A stretch of DNA of 64,000 nt. Source: Uloborus plumipes (Eukaryota > Arthropoda > Arachnida > Araneae > Uloboridae). The notes beneath the pieces were generated by a model. It worked only from the letters and a program-made list of their open reading frames with translations. It did no database searches and was not told where the DNA came from. Shown piece after piece: positions 34,011 to 44,978 of the stretch. The stretch is taken from contig JAXGGA010000458.1 in the NCBI GenBank assembly GCA_038373865.1, forward strand, positions 124,001 to 188,000. Reading direction: 5' to 3'. The position numbers and the translations under genes are program-made. Position 1 is the first letter of the stretch; every line of letters starts with the position of its first letter.

Positions 34011-34988
34011 AATAGGAGTTAACGTAGTGAAAAACTGTTCCCGCTCTACTTTTTCCAACAATTTCCCTTTCCCTTGTCTCATGTGCTTTTTGCAGTGTAA
34101 GTAAAAATATTTCACCCCATTATTTTTCTGTGTATTTTAAAATGACTTTAATATGTATGAAGGGAGATATACGTTGAACTCTCTGCACATGCTCTTGTAT
34201 TTTTAAACATTATCCATTTTAGAAGCGATAATAAGCAAAGCAGAAAATTAAAATAATTAAAAATAAGAGTAATTACAAAGTAGTCTGCAATAGGAGTTAA
34301 CGTTTTGAAAAACTGTTCCCGCTCTACTTTTTCCAACAATTTCCCTTTCCCTTGTCTCATGTGCTTTTCGCAGTGTAAGTAAAAATATTTTACCCCATTA
34401 TTTTTCTGTATATTTTAAAATGACTTTAATATGTGTGAAGGGAGGTATACGTTGAACTCTCTGCACATGCTCTAGTATTCTTAAACATTATCCATCGTAT
34501 TTTAAGCGATAATAAACAAAGCAGAAAATTAAAATAATTAAAAATAAGAGTAATTGAAAAGTAGTCTGCAATAGGAGTTAACGTTTTGAAAAACTGTTTT
34601 CGCTGTACTTATTTTTAAACAACTTCCTTTTCTTTTAACTCCAGGTGCTTTTTTCAGGGTAAGCAAAAATATTTTACCCTGAGACTTCTTTGTATATTTT
34701 TAAATGGCTTTAATATGAATGAAGAGAAATATACATGGGCTGGTGCTTTGCACAAGCATAGCTCTATACGTTTTATAGGATCAAGGAAGTTTTAGGTAAT
34801 AATGAGCAAACAAAATTTAATAATGAAAAAAAAAAGAATAATTTTAAAATGAGTCTGCAATAGGAGTTAGCGTTATAAAAACTGTTTTGGTTCTACTTTA
34901 TCCAACAAATTTCCTTTATCTACAGATGCTTTTTGCAGGGTAAGTAGAAATATTTTATGCTATTTCTTCTCTGTATATTTTTAAAATG
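34011..34988 (+). repeat. Tandem repeat, ~3.5 units of 278-289 bp, with splice-like junctions
   Basis: AATAGGAGTTAACG starts units at 34011, 34289, 34570 and 34859; the last unit is partial. Each unit carries a pyrimidine-rich tract (for example CCAACAATTTCCCTTTCCCT) leading to TTTGCAG or a similar acceptor, one base, then GTAAGT or GTAAGC. The donor-like hexamers lie at 34097-34102, 34375-34380, 34659-34664 and 34940-34945. Units 1 and 2 are the most alike; units 3 and 4 are older or faster evolving. No transposon termini were found. Confidence 0.85.
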
Positions 34989-36118
34989 GTTTTTCACTCT
35001 GCACAAGCTTATAGTCCAAGCAGCGTACAAAAAGAAAAAAAAAACTATTTTAAGATGTCTGGCTCTTTAATATATATTTCCCTGTACTCTTCTAAGCAGA
35101 ATGCCGGGTGTCTAGCGGCCGAGAGTGGTTGCGTTCCTTACTGCGTATCACACTTGTTCTGGAAAAAAACCCATCAATCATTGTTTTCGAAGTAATTCTT
35201 CGTATACCAGAGTTTTTTCACTAAAGTTTTAATTTCTAATCTATAACGAATGAGAAAAACATAGACGCAAAAGCATATCTAAAGAAGTGAAAAATATGCT
35301 GTCATACTCGCACCAAAAGAAGAAATATAGCTCTACAAAGGGCACAGGAATACATTAAGAACAAATGTAATGGATCCGTCACATAAAGAAGAGTTGGATA
35401 TAAGTAACAAATGTGATTTACTCCAGCGCGATGCAACTATGATATCTAACATAATTAAGATATCTTATTAGTGCCCTTCTCTTATCAGCAAATTGAATTT
35501 TCTTGCTTTGTCGTCAAAGTCATTCCTTGCTTTTGCCTCCAGAGTGTTTAGGACTTTTATCATACGGAGTCTCTATGTAGCATCAAAGCTTCTGTACTTG
35601 AATGATGTAATACTTTTAAAAAGTTGTGGTTGCGTCACCTTTTAAATACTCTGTCGTGTTAATTGTTTCTCTGATTCTAGTGCTTTGTAGTGTCTATATG
35701 CTTAAAATAAATTGAAAAAAATGTGCTAATTTTAAGTACATTTAAGTAAAACAAATGCCTTATAGCTTGGAAAATAGGACAGACCGGGGATAGTTGCACT
35801 ATTTTTTACATTGAATTTTTTCTAACACCAAAACGAAATTTAATGCGAAAACTATTACTATTTTCCTTGCAAATAATGATTTTAAAACTGTCGTTGACGT
35901 AATTTTTCTCATATAATTTTTTTTGTTCGGATTGTATTAACTTGACAAAACATGACTCAAGTTGATACGCAAATGAATAAACTGTTATGCTGATGTAAGA
36001 AGCAATGGAAGGAAGTTTTTAAGAGCTGTTTTTAAAAGAGAGTTTCATAAAATACGTGACGTATTAATCCAAGTTAGAGAGAGATATGAAAAACTTAAAA
36101 CTTATTCACAGCATGAAA
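34989..36118. other. Spacer, nothing recognised
   Basis: A 69-codon frame at 34986-35195 shows no recognisable domain. No repeat partner was found. Confidence 0.45.
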
Positions 36119-36130
36119 GTATAAGTATGG

Positions 36131-36309
36131 GTATTTGGAGCTTCCGTGGTTCTGAAATAGAAATTTTGTTTCGAAAATGAGAGGTCATGGGTTCAATTCT
36201 CACCGGTGCCCTGGGTGTTATTTAATATATTTGTGTTGTAAATGTTTCTTGCTTTGTCTTATATGTTAATACAGAAGTACAACCTCTCGAGGCAATAGCA
36301 CCCATATCT
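36131..36309 (+). mobile_element. tRNA-derived SINE, second family, copy 1
   Basis: The head has CTTCCGTGGTTCTGAAATAG (A-box region) and a B-box-like GGGTTCAATTCTC (36190-36202). It continues CACCGGTGCCCTGGGTGTTA, then a body ending GAGGCAATAGCACCCAT. Flanking GTATAAGTATGG (36119-36130) and GTATAGTTATGG (36310-36321) form a likely 12-bp target duplication with two changes. The copy at 53895-54069 matches over head and body. Confidence 0.78.
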
Positions 36310-36331
36310 GTATAGTTATGGCAAGCAGCTA

Positions 36332-36493
36332 AACTGCAAAAAATAAATTTTATTTTTACAGTATAATACAGCTAGTTTTACAGTAATAAACTGTAAAATT
36401 GCTAGTTTTACAATTTATTTTTATACATTTAAGTTTTAAACTGGAACCTCTGCTTTCAGTATTATACTGTAAAAACAAGTTTTTTTTGCAGGG
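36332..36493. mobile_element. MITE-A copy 6, short
   Basis: Starts AACTGCAAAAAATAAAT and ends TTTTTTTTGCAGGG, with the GGAACCTCTGCTTTCAGT landmark. It is only 162 bp, so several hairpin units have been lost. It begins 10 bp after the SINE target duplication. Confidence 0.78.
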
Positions 36494-36779
36494 TATGACA
36501 CAATAACAATAACAGTATATATATCTTCTCCAAAATACGCTCTCTCATTTATTTCAAAAGTAATTTTCTTCGTTTGAGTTTATTTGTCATATTTAACCAT
36601 TTTTGAAAAAAAAAAAAAAACTTAAATACTTGAGAGTTAAAGTATTACACGCATCAACTTGACGTAAGTGAGCTCTAGTGACTTGATCAAAATGACTCCT
36701 TTACTTTAACTCAAAAATGTTAAAACAACAACTGCTAGCAATTTATCTAAGGTAAAAATCATGCATTCTAGTCAAGGAA
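36494..36779. other. AT-rich spacer, nothing recognised
   Basis: An A-run lies at about 36607-36620. No other feature. Confidence 0.45.
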
Positions 36780-37885
36780 CACACCTGTACCTTGCTTAAT
36801 ACGATATCATTACTTAAGTAGCTGTACCTGCTGCGATGCAAGGAAGGATTTAACAGTCCTAGATACATGAGGGCGTACATTATCCTGCTAAAATACAGCG
36901 CCAGACAAGCATTGAAGGAAGAGGACAGCTTGGAGCTGTAGAAAACTTGTTGTAGTTGGAACTTCACTGATGTTCTGGTTGCTGTTCAAGTTCCCCGCAA
37001 TTCGTAGCAATTGAGATCCTCCGTGATATGATATGGCACCGCAGACCGTTACTCCAGGTGTTTGTCCACTGTGACGTTCGATAATCCACTCTGGAAGGTG
37101 GCTTTCACCGGCATAGCGTCGGTCACAAATGCAGCCATCATGACACCACAAATTAAAGCGGGATTCGCCAGAAAGCACAACATACTGCCAATCAGCACGC
37201 CAGTCCTTATGCTGATTGGCCCATTATAGCCGCAGGCGGTGATGGTTTAGCGTGAGGGAAATCCTGTATAAAGGAGTATTTGCGCGCAGTCCACGCTGCA
37301 GCAGACGTCTACGAATTGATGAAGCCCACAATGAAACACCTGTAGCTGTTGACCACTGTGCTGCCAGTTGTGTAGAAGAAGCTGTACGGTCCATCAGCAC
37401 CATGCGGATCATGTGTCTATCATTGCGCGCTGACGTCACATTTCGGGGTCCACTCCCAGATTTGCAAGTTGTCCGACACTCGTCCTTCTACTGCTTCTAA
37501 ACAGGCATCACTGTGCTGCTGTTACGTTGCACACGAGCGGCTACTTCACGATAAGACAATCCAACTTCACGAAGGCCGATGATTCTCCCCCATTCAAAAT
37601 CCGTAAGCTGTTGAAACCTTTTTTTTTTCGTCGAAGAGGCATACGCAATATCTCCGCTAACGTTTATCACAAGCAGATAACCACCTATAACCATACACGC
37701 CTTGCTGCAGCCGTCTATTTATTCGGATAAATTCGGCGTTCAGAGGGCGTTGCTCAGCGTACGCATGCACTACGAGTCTAAAATTCAAACCGTTTGCATA
37801 TCATTCCCTACTTTGCATTTGCTGAAAATTCCAGCCCATTCGCGCAAGTCCTTCATGGTGTTGCAATTTTCACAAACATAAGTTT
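36780..37885 (-). mobile_element. Tc1-like DNA transposon, 3'-truncated
   Basis: The transposase pseudogene runs leftward. Beyond its start, the 5' end read on the minus strand contains TGAAAATTGCAACACCATGA (about 37855-37874), which resembles the terminal region of Tcb1-type Tc1 elements. The 3' third of the gene and the opposite terminus are missing. Confidence 0.75.
36810..37694 (-). pseudogene. Tc1-type transposase pseudogene (Tcb1-like)
   Basis: Read from about 37694 downward, the N-terminal helix-turn-helix contains RFQQLTDFEWGRIIGLREVG and LSYREVAARVQRNSSTV. A frameshift follows, then the second DNA-binding half with DRHMIRMVLMDRTASSTQLA and RRRLLQRGLRA (37224-37439). Another shift leads into the catalytic part: VVLSGESRFNLW (the first catalytic position normally sits in FSDESRF; here it reads SGESRF), GVTVCGAISYHG, LRIAGNLN, and finally QDNVRPHVSRTV with the second Asp, after an in-frame stop. 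The third acidic block (SPDxxPIEHxW) is absent. Frameshifts, stops, loss of the first Asp and truncation make it non-functional. Confidence 0.9.
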
Positions 37886-40192
37886 AGTTACTTGCTTTAA
37901 CTTCTATTTATGAATCAAACAAATGCTTCTCTATGTATGTTGTAACAATAAATAATTCTCTTAATATAGTAACACAGACAACATAAGGACTTTCAATAGG
38001 TCATTTTGCATAAAAAGTAAAAACGTGTAGTAGCAGAAAAAAAAAATAGAACAGAGAAGTAATTTTGAAAAACTTCAATGAACTGTGTTTGACCTTTTAA
38101 TTAATAATTAATCTGAAAATAAAACTATTTAAGAGTACTCTTCAGAATGGAGTAATATGACGCCGAGGAAAGAATTTTTGATAGCTTTTAATTAATTAAT
38201 TATGAAATGCTTGGATAAATATTTTGCTTCCGAAAAAAGTAACATTTTTTTTCCGCATTCCCTTTGGTTTAAAAAGTGTATGAATCGACTATTTTTTCTT
38301 GTAAAATGTAAAAAATCTTAATTAACCAAAGTTTTTAACGGTTAAATATGCTTAAACTATTTGTAGATAATGCATTTGGGCTTTGATAAAACTAATAGCA
38401 GTGAAAATATTAAATTTGTATGCGATGCTTTACGCTGCGTATTTATATATTTTTTTGAGAATATCTTATCAATGGAAAAAAAATAATGTGACTCACTCTT
38501 TATTTTTTGTTATATAGTCTGTCCATGTAAATAACAATGTAATTTCAATGTTTTAAAATTAACTAATGCCGATTAACGGTTTGACTAACGTACAATTACC
38601 CGAATTGAGTGTTTACTTTAAAATTAGCATTTACATCAACTATTAAAAACATCTAAAAGTGTTAAAGATAACTCTAGTTATCTAGAACGTTATTCAATTG
38701 CATCGTTTGAGAAAGCTTCATTAAAATTCAATAGTCTTACTGTGTGTAAAGTAAAAAAAAAAAAAAAATTCGTCTTTTAAACTATCGCTTGCTCAATCAG
38801 TTTGCACTTTTTTGGCCAATTCACGCGTATTCTCTAAGGTTGTACAGTTGCAAAATGATACTTTTCCCTCAAGAGCTTTTTCTTATTTGTTCCTTAGAAG
38901 TTTTCATGTTCATTCAAGTTGCAACTTGAGACACGATATTACAGAGTTAATGGGATTATTAGTAATTAACACGCTGATGCAAAAATTTAACTTCTTCTAA
39001 ACTTCCGAATCAAAAAATTCTATTTAAATTTCAAAACTAAGTACAATATCTGGGAATTAGTTTAATACATGTTTCATTCGTATTCTCTCTTTACATGTAA
39101 AGCGGCGAAATACTACATCACTTGCTTAAAAGTCGAAATCTTAATGCTTTCAGTATCTGCAAACTCTTGAATCAAACGACTGATAGTAGACACAGAGTCA
39201 GATATGTTTTCTTCAAATGTAACTCAGTCGTAAACATACTTTGAGTTAAAATTGGGCTATTGTTGTTCGAATTTTTGTTCGAACAACGAAAATACTCCCA
39301 GAAACACTATATCTCGATATTTTTACTAGAAAATAAACAACAAAAGCCTATTTAATGATATTGCGTAAAAATGTCTGCCAACGCACTGTATTTTACCATT
39401 CAAGTTTAGACTTGATACGTCAAACAGGTTTCGAAAAACTGACATTTCTTTACAACTCTTTAAATACGCGCAAACATTAAACGTTATAATGTGGAGATAT
39501 TGCAACTCACTTGTTCACTCCAAGTAATGGCATATAAATGCATTAAAACAAGATGTTTCAACCAAAATGTAGTAAAAGAAACGTTTCATCGTAAACTAAG
39601 CGAGAAAAATAAATGATGATCATTCATTGCAAACATTGTGTAAATCGTAACACTACATTGACTTTTAGCACGTTTACTACAAATTATGTCATTAGTATTA
39701 CTAATGTAAAATAATTCATCATGGCTCTAATTATTCCTATTTGTTCCTGATTTGTTAATACAAAAGATTTTCGTTTGTAATGGCAGTTTTAAACAGGATA
39801 TTTATTGCTTGGTGTAGCAGAATTTTAAATACTCCAAGATTAATAGTCATGTTTTTCATTTGCATGAATCTGCTAGGTTAGCGAAATGTGGAGTTATTTC
39901 ATCTGAGCTAAATGATATGTTAAATTAGTTGCTGAGCAGTTAACGATTTACTATCTTTTGAAGCTATCTTCTCCTTCCCGAACGGATATTATTCATGCAA
40001 GATTTTTTAATATAGCATTGATTTATGTTTTATAGCAAAGTGTTTTTGTATTATAGTGTAGTTTCAGACAATGTTTTTCATCGTAATTTTTGTCGTTAAA
40101 AACATATCCGAACAAAAAATGGGAATTTTAATATGCATAAGTGTATGCGATAATGAAACAAACCCTTTTTATGTAATACTAGTTGTACGGCT
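37886..40192. other. Long AT-rich gene-free stretch
   Basis: The only distinct structure is the hairpin at 39262-39287. No frame shows a domain I recognise. Confidence 0.5.
39262..39287. other. Perfect 10-bp inverted repeat with 6-nt loop
   Basis: GTTGTTCGAA, loop TTTTTG, then TTCGAACAAC. Function is unknown; it may be a chance hairpin in AT-rich DNA. Confidence 0.55.
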
Positions 40193-41113
40193 CACAGTGT
40201 TTCGATTAGTGTAAGCTAGGTAGACAAAAGTCAAGTTCGGAATTCTAAAATTCGACATTGGAATAATGTCTACAACATACCAAAACATGATACTTCATTA
40301 TTTGTTTATGTTAAACTCACTTCCGCCAGGTGAGTATTAAGGGTTGAAGTTACGTATCTCTTTGTTTTAGAATAAATCAGTTGAGTTTCAGACATAATTT
40401 TAAGCACATAAAATTAAAGCTTTCCGATTTTTTTATGATTTAATTGTGCAAGATGGGTGTTATTAAAACTGGTAAGGGCAAGTTTTGCCTAATTAAATTA
40501 GTGTATGTGATAATTAAGTAATATTAAAAAAAACATTTTAAGATGAACAGAATATTTTTGCTTGTTTCGAAACTTTCACGTGATGGGAAACACTTGTCCC
40601 CGTTTGTCCCCGGGCTAAGTTTTCTGTATATAATAGCTGCACCTTTCCCATAATTAATAAGACGTATTATAGGTAACACACTCGAGTACAACACTTTTTT
40701 TTTAGAGTACTTTCTTTCAAGCAGGGATTTCTTTGAAGAATGGTTGAAGCCCCCCAAAAGAGAAAAAAACTATATTCTCTTCGAAATCCTTTCTTCCAAA
40801 TTTAATTTTGAAAACCTTACATAGGACTCTGAAAAGAAAATCAGGAAAAAGTTAGCTAGCTATGCCTAAAAAAATTCTGAAAAATAGGTCTCTGCGGGAA
40901 AATCAAAACAGCGTTTTTTGGCAACTAATGCCAACTAGCTGGACAAAGACATAAAAATTCGAAGTTGAACGCTGTGCCGCAACTTTCCACATCATTTCAA
41001 GGTTCTACTACTGTAGGAAGAACACGGAACAAATTTGAACACTGATCCATAAATATGTAAAAATGACGAAAAATAATTTTGTCCAGCTAGCTAACATTAA
41101 TCGAAACACTGTG
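40193..41113. mobile_element. Unassigned TIR DNA transposon, non-autonomous, 921 bp
   Basis: Termini CACAGTGTTTCGATTAGTGT and, inverted, CACAGTGTTTCGATTAATGT continue in similarity for about 37 bp, through AGCTAG and GACAAAA. A 5-bp CGGCT lies on both sides (40188-40192, 41114-41118), which may be part of the target duplication. Inside near 40930 a second GCCAACTAGCTGGACAAAG resembles the inverted end. No transposase is recognised. The CA tip and long TIRs leave hAT and P as options. Confidence 0.78.
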
Positions 41114-42463
41114 CGGCTGTGCTGGTGCAATAAAGATAAAAAAAGAAGCTATGTAAACGCATGTAAATTTTCCATTCGTCTCCAAAAAAAAAAAAAAAAA
41201 AAACCCTGTTTCGTTAATTAAAATATACACACATAATTTTACTTAGACTCCAAGCACATTCTATGAAACAATGAGAAATATCTGATGTAGTGACGACAAC
41301 TTTCAGTCAAAACTTCCTTTACCTAAGATAGATTCATTTCATTAAAATACTCTCGTCATTCTAATAATTTGAAACGATCATACCTAAGTCTTATAAGTTA
41401 AAGACAGATAAAATAATCACTAGCAACATACATTCCGAAAGAAATTGACGATAATAAAACAATGAACAAATTTTAAGTTCCATTCAAATGTGAAGCAATC
41501 AAAGTAATATTTTAAATTAAATCTGAGAAACTAAAAGCAAACGATTTCTACTCAACAGCTGAAATATTTCGCTTTAATTCATTTTCTATAAGAGGTTGGT
41601 ACGCTGTTAAATAAAGTTTAAAATAAGTGCTAAAAAGCAAAAAATATAAAAAACGAAAGTAGTAATTTACTTCGAACAATTTGTCAGACAAGTTGAGTTA
41701 GGAACCACACTTCTAATACAAGAAGTGCAAATAACAAATTAATTTTAAATTTTATATTTATTAACGTCATGAAAGGTTTTAAATTATTATACTCTAAGTT
41801 CACTTGATTAATTAAAACATTTAATTTATTACGTTTTCCCGAAATATCTGAAAAAAAAAAAACTGTAAAGGACATTTAGTAGTTTCATCTACAGCATCAA
41901 AATATTCTGAGCTTTCCAAATCGCCAACACTTTTGATTCAAAAGAATTTTTGCAACATCCTACAGAACATTGATACTTCAACTTCAATCATAGCAGATTA
42001 CTCGTCATGTGATAAATTTGTGTAAATGCCTCAATAAAAGCAACACACAAGCACATCTGATGCTATCTAACACATAATATCTAACACATCTATTCCTAAA
42101 TGTTATAAAGAAATTCATGAAAAGTAAGATTTTTTTCCATGGACGGATTTAAGGATTATCTCTTCACAGAAAAATAACTCTACTGGGGCAGTATCAAGCT
42201 TCAAAAGTTCCAAAGGTTTAAAAACTTTTGGAGAAATAGGATTTACTAAGTCTCCGCTTAGCATTTTCGTGCGTTTTTAAAACACACATGTCAACTGATA
42301 TTTTGTCACTCTCGTTCTTGTTTCAACTAGAGACATAGAGAAAATTTGCTTGCGAGACTGAGTTACTCTGAGCGATTTTCAGTCACTCTTTAGTGCATAG
42401 TAAGCAATGAAGTTGAAATTTTTGAGATAAATACGTAATTTTCGTAAAGAACATGCTAATCTA
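41114..42463. other. AT-rich spacer, nothing recognised
   Basis: Poly-A tract at 41187-41203. A minus-strand frame at 41684-41875 shows no domain. Confidence 0.5.
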
Positions 42464-42472
42464 CAATGTAAA

Positions 42473-44078
42473 CAAGAAGTTCTGTCAAGAACTAAACGAG
42501 CCTACTTTCCCGTACATCGAAATCGGCATTGTAGCATCTGATCAATATTCTCTTGATTATCTGAAACTGAAAATTATGTCAAACATACCTCTATAGCACT
42601 TAAAGCTGATTTCTAAAAGCAAAATATACCCCTCTCATCAGATGAAATAGACACGTAAAAATTAAATAAACGAGTCAATTAAGTTTTGTCGCACCTTTTA
42701 AAGAATGTAACTGTTATAGTTCTTCCGTAGAAAAATTCCACAATCGTTTTCAAAAGAAAAAAAAATAAACAAATAAAATAAAAGTACAAAGAACTTCAAA
42801 ACACATTTTATCAAAGAAAGAAAAAAAAAACTCGTTCGTTAATAAAATGTCTTGAATTTCATTTTTAATCCGTTGCCAGTTGTTAAATATAAATAAAGAA
42901 TAAAATGCTCTCGTGAATGAAAAATTTTTGTTAACAAAAAAAAAAATCGTCTGCCAAAAAAAAAAATCATAATAATAATAAATTAAACAAAACAAATAAA
43001 TAAATAAACAAAAAATCGTCTGCCCAGTCAGTCATTTTTTTCTGAGCCTGCATTTCCGCCATGTCTGCGGAGTCGGAGTCGGAATCAGAGTCCTCACAGA
43101 AGATTATTCAGAAAAGTACTTTACAATACATTATTTATCAAAACCATTTTCTTACAAAGTTAGTTTGAAGGAAATCCGCCTTGAAGTTCAGAATCAACAT
43201 TCAATTTAAATTTCTCCGTAGGCGCTCATGTTAAAATTTTTTCTGAACGGTTCATCATTGAACGAAAAATTGTTCAAATTGAAAAGTGAAATATGGGAAG
43301 GAGCCTCTCCGAGATCTTTCGAACAAAAAAAAGTTTATTCAATTCCGACGGTTCACTTAAAAGTTATTAGGTGGGGAAAGGTTGTTTGAACGGTTCAATG
43401 TTGAACGAAAAAAATGTTCAAATTGAAAATTTAAATACGGTAATGAAGCATCCTTGCCGAGATCTTTCGAACAAAAAAAAGTTTGTTTAAATCGGACTGT
43501 TCACTCAAAAGTTATTAGGTGTGAGAGCTTTTTTGAACGGTTCAATGTTGAACGAAAAAATTGTTCAAATCAAAAATGTAGGTACGGGAATGAAGTATCC
43601 TTGAAAAGATCTTTCGAACAAAAAAAAGTTTGTTCAAATCGGACTGTTCATTCAAAAGTTAGTATCGCGGGACCGGTTATTTGAACGGCTCAAAGTTGAA
43701 CCAAAAATTGTTCAAATCAAAAAATCAAATATGGGAATGAGCTGTACTCGCCGAGATCTTTCCAACAAAAAAAAGTTTGTCCAAATCGGAATGTTCATTC
43801 AAAAGTTATTAGGGGGGGACAGACAGACCGACAGACCGACGACACGACAGACACACAAATTCCCCATCTCAATACCCTACTTTCAAATTTTTAATTTTTC
43901 GATATTTATTTCATTTTTTTGTTTCTTTTTGACTTTTTTTTACTTGGCGATATTTTTTTTACTTGGCGATATTTTTTGGACTTGGCGACATTTTTTGGAC
44001 TTGGCGACATTTTTTAGATGCATTAAGCCAATTTTAATGCTTTTTTCGTTTCTTTTATTTTTAACGGGAAAGTAGGCT
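42473..44078 (-). mobile_element. HINE/DINE-1-like element, full copy in reverse
   Basis: Same features as 24899-26780, inverted. The hairpin tail CAAGAAGTTCTGTCAAGAAC at the left is followed by the internal inverted repeat CCTACTTTCCCGT. About four ~148-bp units follow (43320-43800), then a GACAGACCGAC microsatellite and four ~19-bp units with ACTTGGCGACATTTTTTGG. The 5' terminus ACGGGAAAGTAGGCT lies at 44064-44078. It sits in an A-run at the left tip of a MITE-A copy (TT target on the element's own strand). Confidence 0.78.
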
Positions 44079-44323
44079 AAAAATGAATGTTGATTTTACA
44101 GTATAATACAGCTAAGTTTATGCTGATTTGCTTCCATTATTATACTGTTGTTTTTACAGTATAATACAGCTTAATTTTAGTGCAATAAACTGTGAAATTG
44201 CTAACTTTACAGTAAGAAACTAAAATTGCTAGTTTTACAGTTTATTAGTGTACACATTACAGTTTTAAATTGGAACCTCGGCTGCGAGTATTATACTGTA
44301 AAAACAGTTTTTTTTTTGCAGTA
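44079..44323. mobile_element. MITE-A copy 7, broken by the HINE
   Basis: Resumes at AAAAATGAATGTTGATTTTA directly after the HINE terminus. It carries CAGTATAATACAGC and GGAACCTCGGCTGCGAGT landmarks and ends TTTTTGCAGTA. The CAATGTAA at 42464-42471, left of the HINE, may be the missing CACTGTAA tip. Confidence 0.72.
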
Positions 44324-44564
44324 AAAATTGTGGCACAAAGAAAACTAAGTGCGCTTTCAATTTTTTACTTGTAATTTCGTTTGACACATTTACATGGATA
44401 GGCAAGGAAAGTTTTGAAACAACATACTAAAAATCAATATAGTAAAAAGGTTTTTAAATGCTTAAACATCAGTTTGTCTCAAGTTTTGTGCTGGTTAAAC
44501 GCTGTTTTTCCAGTTTCTGAGTTTTCTTCACAAAATAAGAGCAACTTGGAATATATTCAGCTAA
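44324..44564. other. Spacer, nothing recognised
   Basis: Ends with the target site TCAGCTAA of the next element. Confidence 0.45.
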
Positions 44565-44739
44565 CAGGCCCGTCATTTAGGGGGAGAGGGCAGGGGGTGG
44601 TCGATTGCCCCCCCTGACTTTGAGAAATCAATGTATTTACATATAAGTAGGCGTAGTTTTTTATGTTTTCCGATGAAATTGCATTGTGTTTGGACCTTTT
44701 GCCTCCCCTCCCCTGGAAAAACTTGAAATGACGGCCCTG
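44565..44739. mobile_element. hAT-type MITE, family H1 copy 3
   Basis: Starts CAGGCCCGTCATTTAGGGGG and ends GAAATGACGGCCCTG. Exact 8-bp duplication TCAGCTAA at 44557-44564 and 44740-44747. This copy has the best preserved ends and duplication of the three. Confidence 0.93.
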
Positions 44740-44747
44740 TCAGCTAA

Positions 44748-44913
44748 GAGCTAAAAATTGTGTTCTTAAGTTCAATACCATCTACTTAATAGAGTTGAGG
44801 ATAGCTTTTGCTATATCTTAGAAAGTTTACATATGAAAAACTTAAAAGCGGAAATCACATTTTTTAGGCGTTTTTCGCGGTTTTCGCTTTTCCAATGGTT
44901 TTGATTTCTTTTT

Positions 44914-44978
<65 letters not shown>

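Noticed and set aside
37252..37730. Plus-strand frames across the Tc1 pseudogene
   Set aside because: They are antisense to a recognisable Tc1 transposase reading on the minus strand.
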